Below are positions 56,324-64,000 of a stretch of 64,000 bases of DNA, in pieces; position 1 is the first letter of the stretch; each line of letters starts with the position of its first letter. The notes beneath the pieces were generated by a model, which saw only the letters and a list, made by a program, of their open reading frames with translations, searched no databases and was not told the DNA's origin. The stretch spans positions 1,178,001 to 1,242,000 of the forward strand of contig CADCXA010000006.1 of NCBI GenBank assembly GCA_902806565.1, written 5' to 3'. Source of the stretch: Hypoxylon rubiginosum (Eukaryota; Ascomycota; Sordariomycetes; Xylariales; Hypoxylaceae). The translations under genes were made by a program, and so were the position numbers.

Positions 56324-57910
56324 ATGAACTCGGGACACGATAACGCCGCAGAAATTGACGCGGAACTCAGAAGGGATGCCGAAGCCCTCCAACACTTTTT
56401 CTCGTGGGACAGCCGATTCACTTTCCGCGGGCCGGTCGCCGAAGGGGGCTTCGGCAGCACACATCGCGTGCAGTATATATACCAAGAAAATAATCAACCC
56501 AATGTGATAGATTTCTGTGTCAAAAAGGCTCACAACGATGAGGAGTCAAGGAGAACGCTAAGGGATGAAAGGCGACAACTTCAGGTAGGTATATGCTCTT
56601 CGAAGGCACTATGAAGACAAAAGACTAAACTAGGTATTCAAGCTAACGTTATGAAAACAAAAACATATAGATGTTGCAAGGTGGGTTGCATATAGTACGA
56701 CTCATCAACATTCCGGATAATCCTCTAGAACGATATAACTATGACGAAGAATGGCTTTTATTAGAATGGCTACCAAATGGCACGTTCCAGGATTTCATCT
56801 GGAAAGCACAAAACCATGGATTACAGAGGCTACCGAACCGTTTACTCTGGAGGTTCTTTTTATGCCGTAAGTAACTAGATACCTACCTGTCAGCAACTTG
56901 TATAGACTTTATCCCGCCCGTGTTGCTTCATGGGGATATTACAAGAACCACATATCTCTCGATCAAGCTAACAGGCGTATAGTTATAAGAGGAGCCTGTG
57001 GCCTGGCCGTAAGTAACACCCCTGATTACTATATTCTTGAATTTTTGTTTCTCTACTCGACCCCCCCTGTCCTTCTTACTCTTTTGAGTCTATATTCTCT
57101 CTTTTCCTTTTGAAGAGTTCAGGTTAACCTCCTCAAAAAGTCTTCTTTTTTCATTCTTTTGACCTCATAATCTCGTGGCTGGTACTAACTCTTCGCCGGA
57201 CTCAGTGGCCTAAAAATCGCCAGGACGGCTTACTAGAACTCGAACTTCCGGAACCAGGCGTCCCACCTGCGGGTATAGCGCATAATGATCTTCATGGTGG
57301 GAATGGTATGTGGACAACCCAAAAATGCATTATTGAGCTAAATGATAGCTAATTTTACTTGAACCAAGTCCTCCTTGGGGATTTTTCCCTCGGGGAGCAT
57401 GCAATTACACCAATCCTAAAGCTCATTGACTTTGGTAGCAGCGGCTCAACGAACACTGTATCGGATAGTGCGCCCATGGATTCCAATCTCTGGGACATTG
57501 GAGTGGTATACTTCTCCCTACAAGGCTGATTTATATTCTATATCACATGCTAATCAGTACTATAGCTTATGATGCAGTTGATTAGTTTGGATTACATGAC
57601 GGAGCCGGCTGACGAACCTGGCGTATTTGAGTATCTCGGTCAGACCGTAGGGACGGTGGCCGATAAAATCGTTGCACCCTACATAGGCGGGCCCCGTCCG
57701 TTCCCGTGGCTTGATCGATGGTTGGAGACACTCGTAGCTCTGTGTTTGACGATAGAGGATGGCCGGTTACCGCCCATACAGGATTTCAGCATTTACGTAC
57801 CATATGCCGTAGTAGAGCGAAACGCAGAATTTTACGGTGATCCCGCCGAAACCGACAGCGCGATAGAAGAACTCTGTAAACGAATCATCCTTCACGCACC
57901 GGTATCGTAG
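56324..57910 (+). CDS. protein-kinase-like protein with HND motif (354 aa)
   Basis: Six exons: 56324-56584, 56671-56866, 56983-57008, 57206-57305, 57369-57505 and 57566-57910, 1,065 nt in phase, including a 26-nt micro-exon. The kinase fold is recognisable: glycine loop GPVAEGGFGSTHRV (36-49), ATP Lys at 67/68 (FCVKKAHND), hinge LLLEWLPNGTF, catalytic loop HNDLHGGN (His187, Asn188, Asp189) and DFG at 215-217 (LIDFGSSG). The usual HRD Arg is Asn, and there is no recognisable activation-segment APE. LWRFFLC-LIRGACGLAW is typical of a fungal-expanded kinase-like group. Asp and Lys are kept, so phosphotransfer remains possible. The C-terminal lobe is short. Confidence 0.78.
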
Positions 57911-60183
57911 GTTATATTCGAGATTTCACCAATGTTGCCGAACCAGCATTATCACATAGCGATCTTCTTCGTTTCATCTGAGGGAAGAAGATTCAAGGGC
58001 ATGTGTAGGAATAATGGAAAGTCTCCTTGTACACATATTTACTTTTTTTGTGTACACCCTGAATCTGATGGCGAGGAGAATATGGCATCGACCACTAGAT
58101 CGGAATCTAACCTAATTATGGGCCCAATAAAACGCTAGAGCTTGTTAAAAGGAACTTGATAGTAACTCTATGTTCGGAACGAAAGGGGAATTCCCTCAAG
58201 TTACGTTGGGAGAACCCGTGAAAGAATACAGCAAAAAAGGCCGACTCTACAGGCGACTTCGCGCCAAATTTGGCGGGCTAGATGAGTACCTAGGTACCTA
58301 GGCAAGAGGCGGTGCCTAGATCTTTCGGGTAGGGGAGTGTGGAAGGAGTTTACGAGCAGATGGAATCTTGAATAATGTATAATATGTAAATTATTACCTA
58401 TCGTCGGAAAGAGGAAGAAAATGTTATGAAATCAAATCCCCCTTTTCACCCTAATATAAGCTTTTGGATTTCAGATAGGGGTCTTGAGTATACGTTCTGC
58501 GGCGTTTCGAGGTAGTCTCACAGCCCTCACGGACATTTTCGGGGCTACAAACAAACGATACCTATCCGTGAAGAATAAAACTTCCCCGTTCAAGGAATTG
58601 TTTGGAATTGTCACGGAGATACAAACCAAAAGGCGCAGAAACAACGACATTACTAGGCACTGAGGCCCATTATCCTCCCGCCCCGGCCCCTATTCGGGTC
58701 CACAAGCCTACTCCTCGTCCAAGGAGCCTGAAGAAAGTAGGACCCTAACATGAACATTGTAAGACATTGGGGCAAACGCCTCTCTCTCTCTCTCGTTGCT
58801 TTACTTGTCCCTCGTCAGGATGGGACTAGAAAACATCAAACGTGGTAGATAAGAAGATAGTCGCATTTACCGAGGACCCAGGCGTAGGGAATCGCTTATC
58901 TGTATAGCTAGGCGGCGGCGGTGCGACATGGCGCATAAGCGAGAGAAAGTACCTAGCGAGGAGCGGCGCACAGAAACAGCTGTAAACAGAGCTGCTAGCC
59001 GAGTGCTGAAGGCGATCGCGAGGACGGGGCCCGATACCAAATAAGGTAAAAGACGGCGAGTATTATTTCGCATGCCTTTCATGTAATGTGATGGGAGTAA
59101 GCGTGAGGGTGGAGTGTAAGTGATAGGTACCTAATATGTCGGGTGGTATACGACGTTAGAATTGTTAGGCCGAGGAGGAAAAAGGGGGCGGGGTACTCGG
59201 GAGGATTGTGAGAGCTTGTACGACATCAAACCATACCGAGATGTAGTGTTGAGGTTGAAAATACTATTTATAGGAAGGGCTAGTGGTTTACTTAAGCTAA
59301 GTACATACATATAGTGGTATAAAGTAGCAAAACGGTGTTTTTATTAAGGGTCTATCACTTGAAAACAGAAGGGCTCAGTCGACCCAGTGCTGCGGTATCG
59401 TCACAACGTCAGCTTGTGTGAGGCTACACAAGAAGCGGGAATTGTGGCGTCGTCGCTGGAGCTCCTCAAGTGGGTTCGGGAGCAACCACACGTGGAGAAG
59501 ATGAATGCTCGACACGACCACTTGTCGAATACTCGAACCGACGCTCTTTATCCCCCAGCAGCCCCCATCTCGGTGAAGTAAATCATGGAAGCTAACTGGA
59601 AGCGGAGGGGCAGTGGAGATTTAAACAAAGGGAGGTTCAGATGCCTCGGCTCTTGAATCAACCCTGCCGCCTTTTTTCTCCGCAGGGTTTCCCCCAAAGT
59701 TGCATTTTCGAGCGCTTTCGAGCATTATTCTGCGGGGATAACGCCTCGGAGAGACCAACTTGGGATGCAAGATTTCCACCGCTTATTCGCTGCCCTGCCT
59801 CGATAGCCGATCTGGAACCAATAGTAAGGCATACATAGCGAAAAAAGGGATCATGATCTGTTTGGAGTACGCATCACGGCACTGCATTGGCTCGCGCCAC
59901 ATTTCGCTACCGTCACCTTCTGTGTCAAGCTCCGTTATCCTAGCTTAGGTATTCATATTTCCGGACTTTCATTCTTCTCCAAAGCCACCTAACGCTCTTC
60001 GATCTTTTTTCTTCCTTGCTCCATAAGGCGCTTCGGCAGTGCACTGGACTAACTAGGTTCCGACTGGTTTAGTTAAAATCGCAACGGCTTTGCTTCCATC
60101 TCCCGTGCTCTAACTATACATGATTTGATATTAGAAGCATACGTACCTAATATAGGATAACTTCTACGGGATAGGCTCTTACG
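57911..60183. other. intergenic
   Basis: About 2.3 kb without a supported gene. TACCTAGGTACCTAGG occurs at 58287-58302 and a CTCTCTCTCTCTC run near 58780. The last 200 bp are the presumed promoter of the ligase gene. Confidence 0.5.
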
Positions 60184-61960
60184 ATGGTGATTGAATCCAG
60201 GTGGACAGTTCCGATACCGAACTGCTCGTTGCAGAAATGGGTGTTCGAATCCTCATTCGGACCTCTCCCGGAGACCCCTCAGTTCATCGACCCCGATCGG
60301 CCGGAGACGCACGTTATCACAAAGTCCGGTTACCGACTATGGTCGAAGCGATTCGCGCTAGGGCTTATTCGAGCAGGACTGAAGCCCGGTGATCGCGTTC
60401 TGCTCTATTCCGGCAACAACATATTCTTCCCCGCCGTCTTCATGGGCGTTTTGATGGCGGGAGGAATCTTCAGCGGTGCCAACCCTAGTTTTGTCGCCCG
60501 AGAGCTTGCCTATCAACTAAAAGACAGTGGTGCTACCTTCTTGATAGCATCCGATGCTAGCATGGAGATCGCGGTAGATGCCGCTGCTCAGGCGGGTCTG
60601 CCGACGAGCCGGATATTCAGCTTCGATGCAACGGCCCTGGATGCAAGACCGGGCACGGCGCGACTGGGAAGCCGGCACTGGACGTCTCTCCTCGCCTCCG
60701 AGGACGAAGGGGCAAAATTCGATTGGATCGAACCCGCAGATGCCAGCACGACGCTATGCGCTCTCAACTACAGCTCGGGGACGACGGGCGTGCCCAAGGG
60801 GGTCGAGATAACACATTACGCCTATGTGGCCAACGGCATTGGCGTCAACTACATCGACCGGCTAAATCCCGAATTCGACGAAAAGAAGAAGCGAGCCCGG
60901 CGGATCGGCTTCCTCCCCATGTATCACGCATACGGCCAGACCTATTTCATCTGCAACTACCCGAGGGAGAACTTCCCGGTCTACATCATGCCGGCCTTCA
61001 ACTTCGAGAAGATGCTCCAGGTCATCGAGAAGTTCCGCATCGACTTCATCATCGCCGTGCCGCCGATCATAGTCCTGCTGGCCAAGAGCCCCCTGAGCCG
61101 CAAGTACGACCTGAGCAGCCTCGAGACCATCGGCTGCGGCGCGGCGCCGCTGGGGGCCGAAGTCAGCGACGAGGTGGAGAAGCTGTGGCCGCCCGGCGCC
61201 GTAGCCGTGAGGCAGGGCTGGGGCATGACGGAGGCTACGTGTGGAGTGACGTCGACTGATCCTACACGGGTAGGTAAACCGGCAGACGTCGGCGAGATGT
61301 CGCCGAACTGTAAGATGCGTCTCATGAAGATCGACGGTTCGGGCGAGATCACCAGCGCGAATGAGCCGGGCGAGTTATGGGTCGCCGGGCCTGTGTTACT
61401 GAAAGCTTACTGGAAAAAGCCCGAAGCCACGGCAGCTACTGTTCATGTTGATCCAGACGGCACCCGTTGGTTGAAGACGGGAGATATTGGTTACGTGGAG
61501 GAGTATGGGCCAGGCGGGCTGATCCACGTTATCGACCGCATCAAGGAACTCATCAAGGTGAAGGGCAACCAGGTAGCCCCCGCGGAACTCGAGGGCGTGC
61601 TCCTGGAGAACAAGGGCGTCCGCGACGTGGCCGTAGTCGGCGTGACGATCAACGGCGAGGAATATCCGAGGGCATACGTTGTGCCGGTCCCCGAGGCGAA
61701 GCAGACGGAACAAGAAATCGCCAAGTGGATGGAGCCCAGAGTCGTGTACTATAAGCGACTACGGGGCGGGGTCAAGTTCGTCGAAGCTATTCCCAAGAAC
61801 CCGGTAAGTCTGACCTGACAGCCCCAGCACGATCGTGGGGGGGGGGGTACTAGACTAATGATGGGCTTAATAGTCTGGTAAACTCCTTCGCAAGGTACTC
61901 CGAGACCAGGCAGCCAAAGAAGTCGGCGATAGGAAGCCAGCTCTAGCGAGACTGGCTTAA
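60184..61960 (+). CDS. 4-coumarate-CoA-ligase-like acyl-CoA synthetase (568 aa)
   Basis: Two exons: 60184-61803 and 61874-61960, 1,707 nt in phase. ANL-superfamily ligases activate a carboxylic acid with ATP to an acyl-adenylate and then a CoA thioester. The P-loop-like motif LNYSSGTTGVPKGVEITH lies near residues 193-210. IGFLPMYHAYGQ, GCGAAPLGAEV, QGWGMTEATCGV, GELWVAGP, LKTGDIGYVE and the hinge IDRIKELIKVKGNQVAPAELE follow in the normal order. Exon 2 supplies the C-terminal catalytic Lys in SGKLLRKVLRD. The end ALARLA is not a clear peroxisomal PTS1. The intron contains a run of ten G. Substrate (aromatic, fatty or secondary-metabolite acid) cannot be told. Confidence 0.94.
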
Positions 61961-62250
61961 GAGCAAGTCTAGACGGAAACAATTAAGGGGAAACGGTTCG
62001 ATCCTTTGCTCCAAGTTCGGTCTCATGGTTCTTATGATTTGAAGTGAAATCTTGTCAGCCACTTATACAATGTATGTTTAAGCGGAAAATGCAAGATACC
62101 TATATGAAGGACGATATCTAGAGAGGATACCTTTATTAGCAGTCGCTTTAACTAGAATTGCCCGAGTGCCCGAGTTTTAGGAGGCAGGGTGGCTGAAGTC
62201 GTCTCTTGACAGGGCCATTTTCCTGAGCACTACGCAGCTTGATACCGATG
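61961..62250. other. intergenic
   Basis: About 290 bp of AT-rich flank; nothing seen. Confidence 0.5.
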
Positions 62251-62251
62251 C

Positions 62252-62615
62252 AATGGTCATATTGAACCCTGATAGCATTGATACAGAAAACATACCCGAT
62301 GTTGAAATTATGATTGTACCGGTGAATACCAAACCTGAGACTTACCCCAATTCCTCCATCACCCTCCAGATAGTCCTCAACTAGCCTTTCTCTTCAGGGA
62401 ACGTGGAAGTAAACTCACCTGACTCGACAGCAAACCCCACCATATCTCTAGGGATGCTATCCGATCCAAGAGACAGACAAGTTGCACGAAATGCTCTGCG
62501 GTTCTCACTTCATCTCGCCAACCACTTTATTAGACACTCGGGATATTCGTACGCATCCCGTGTGATGGGACCTGGCCCTACAGGAAACTCGCTTAATTGG
62601 AGACATCTCAGATGA
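62252..62615 (+). pseudogene. GMC oxidoreductase C-terminal relic
   Basis: One frame (62252-62386) reads PDVEIMIVPVNTKPETYPNSSITLQIVLN then stops. After a TTCAG-like junction, GNVEVNSPDSTANPTISLGMLSDPRDRQVARNALRFSLHLA (62398-62520) follows in another frame. Together they match the substrate-domain end of glucose-methanol-choline oxidoreductases, where a G-x-V-x-x-S-x-D block precedes a P-x-I block and an L-x-x-P-x-D-R block. The FAD domain and catalytic His are absent here. Only about 120 residues survive, so it is non-functional. Family assignment is by motif memory. Confidence 0.55.
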
Positions 62616-63703
62616 GGATAACTAAAGGCCAATTGGACGCCGCCGTGTTTGGAGGAAAAGGAGGTGTAAATGAGGCTTTATGAGGGCGAGCCGAAGTAGG
62701 GTCTAACTAATAGTCCGAATTTCCATTTATTTGGTCTCTTAAGTATTCCATGAGGTCCTTTACGCAACGACAAAATGTGCTGGACAAGCCTCAGTGCCTT
62801 CTTATCTACTTCGTTTCCAGTTTCTGCTTTTATATAAAGTTGTAAAGTCATGAAGCATGAGGATTTAGGGGGATTTGGTAATTCTTGTACTTGTACCAGG
62901 GCATTCCCCCCGCTAACAGGTTTGTATGGGTTGCACCCCTTTAATTGTTAGTGCGGGGGAAAAATGCCCTAACTGGGTATTGCGTAAATAAAATCGCGAC
63001 ATAGCTACGCAATACTCCTAAGGTAAGCAGCACAGCCCAGCCACCTTTTCTGCACCGTGCAACCAACGGAAAACTTCGCGATGCCGACGCGGCCGCGGCC
63101 CCTTTTTGTATCGTGTTGACGCACGTTAATTCGTATAGGACCGGCAACCTGCAGCACCCTTTGCATAAAGGGATTGACAGCATGGCGTCTGATTGAGCCG
63201 GACAATTGGCTTCGCAGATCGATCGGCGTATCAAAGAAAGGAGATGGAAAAAATTCGCGGGGGGTCAAGGGACGCGTCTGTTGTTCGTCAGCCCACCGAT
63301 TTAATTGTTTTCTTGTTTTTCGGTTTTGGATTTTTTTTTTGCTGCTCCCCCGAAAAAGGAGGCTGGTCCAGTTAGTGGGGACCGATCGATCGCAACCCAG
63401 CCTCCCGTTGTTTAAGGGGTTTCTCCAGAAATACGAAGTTCCGGCTGTCATATATCAAGTAAATTGTTCAATTGAATCGAGTTTTCCCTCCCAATTTCAA
63501 ATTTCTTTATTTCGTTTGCTCATTTTCCCGTCATTCCCCATCATCCCCTAGGATTTGTTCCCGTCCCGCTTATCTTAGGTGCAATACCTCCTAATCCTAA
63601 CCCGCCCGGTTGGGTCTTGTTCTGCTGTGGCGCACTAAAAGTGACATACGATAAAATACACCGCCAGGTCCCAGCTACAAACAGCTAAACGATCCCGCCC
63701 GCT
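62616..63703. other. intergenic, promoter of the last gene
   Basis: About 1.1 kb. Pyrimidine tracts lie at 63300-63350 and 63480-63560, and a CT-rich leader precedes the last start codon. No other gene. Confidence 0.5.
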
Positions 63704-64000
63704 ATGAATTCACCTTCAAGACCACGTCCACGCCAGGCTCAAGCGCCACGTGACTACGACGACTTACCAGCGGTTTACCACAATAGCGGGAGTAGTGGAA
63801 AGGGACGCTTCGACAGCCACGACGACTTTTACGAATTTCTAGATAGCAACCGAGGTCCCCCAGCGCCTCCTTCCAGCGGCGGCCACTCCGGCCCCACTGG
63901 CAGCAGCAGCACAAACGCCAACGTCGCGCTTCCCGTACAGCCACCCCAGATGACTTCGCCGCAGCAGCAGCGCTTCAGGCAGGACGGTGGCCAGCCAAGC
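63704..64000 (+). CDS. N-terminal part of a gene cut by the window end
   Basis: An open frame of 99 codons runs off the edge. It starts MNSPSRPRPRQAQAPRDYDD and continues with LPAVYHNSGSSGKGRFDSHDDFYEFLDSNRG, then Pro/Ser/Gly- and Gln-rich stretches. It is low-complexity and probably a disordered N-terminus of a larger protein. The pyrimidine-rich leader and C/G-ending codons support it. The family cannot be recognised from this part. Confidence 0.6.
   Translation, partial: MNSPSRPRPRQAQAPRDYDDLPAVYHNSGSSGKGRFDSHDDFYEFLDSNRGPPAPPSSGGHSGPTGSSSTNANVALPVQPPQMTSPQQQRFRQDGGQPS

Overview
The window looks like nuclear DNA of a filamentous ascomycete (Pezizomycotina, probably a sordariomycete). Most genes carry short 45-130 nt introns with GTRAGT-type donors and CTAAC-like branch sites. 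Product families are typical of these fungi: Zn2Cys6 regulator, 14-helix MFS carrier, DUF1996, DUF6590-like, DUF6594, Sam35, INO80 Ies4 and Vid30. Intergenic DNA is long, and palindromic TACCTAGGTA-type motifs recur in it. Exon joins were worked out by hand from splice signals and reading phase; no alignment or search was run.

Layout. 0.7-8.2 kb: a small acidic protein, a four-exon amidase, a four-helix membrane protein and a secreted copper amine oxidase. 9.4-15.3 kb: a small membrane protein, a DUF6590-like protein and an F-box-like protein. 17.3-18.3 kb: mitochondrial Sam35. 20.3-27.3 kb: an apparently complete DNA transposon (below). 29.0-37.1 kb: a 76-residue Ser/Ala-rich protein, Vid30/RanBPM (GID ligase) and Ies4 (INO80). 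40.8-46.8 kb: an alpha/beta hydrolase, a Zn2Cys6 activator and an MFS transporter, the last two divergent from one 346-bp promoter, so perhaps a small resistance or catabolic module. 47.4-50.6 kb: two pieces of a dead Pif1-like helicase bracketing an intact DUF6594-type membrane protein. 51.8-58 kb: a secreted DUF1996 protein, an unknown five-exon protein, a broken reading frame and a kinase-like protein with an HND motif. 60.2-64 kb: a 4-coumarate-CoA-ligase-like enzyme, a GMC oxidoreductase relic and the start of a gene that leaves the window.

Most interesting part. Bases 20284-27276 form a 6,993-bp element with 213-bp terminal inverted repeats (about 97% identical) and a perfect 9-bp target duplication (CTTTGAGAC). 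It carries two convergent, multi-intron, apparently intact genes: a 944-residue Mutator-like transposase candidate and a 580-residue protein combining a Cys/His-rich N-terminus with a Q/E/R coiled coil. This two-gene convergent layout resembles maize MuDR. Essentially every intron, and the noncoding spacers, carry short arrays of an 11-bp unit (AGTACTYAWTR). Exact AGTACT copies sit 11 or 22 bp apart, one or two helical turns. I counted 37 AGTACT hexamers in the element, 34 of them noncoding or in introns (33 if a possible extra intron is not removed, the count used below being the stricter gene model). I know of no described element with such phased intron-borne arrays.
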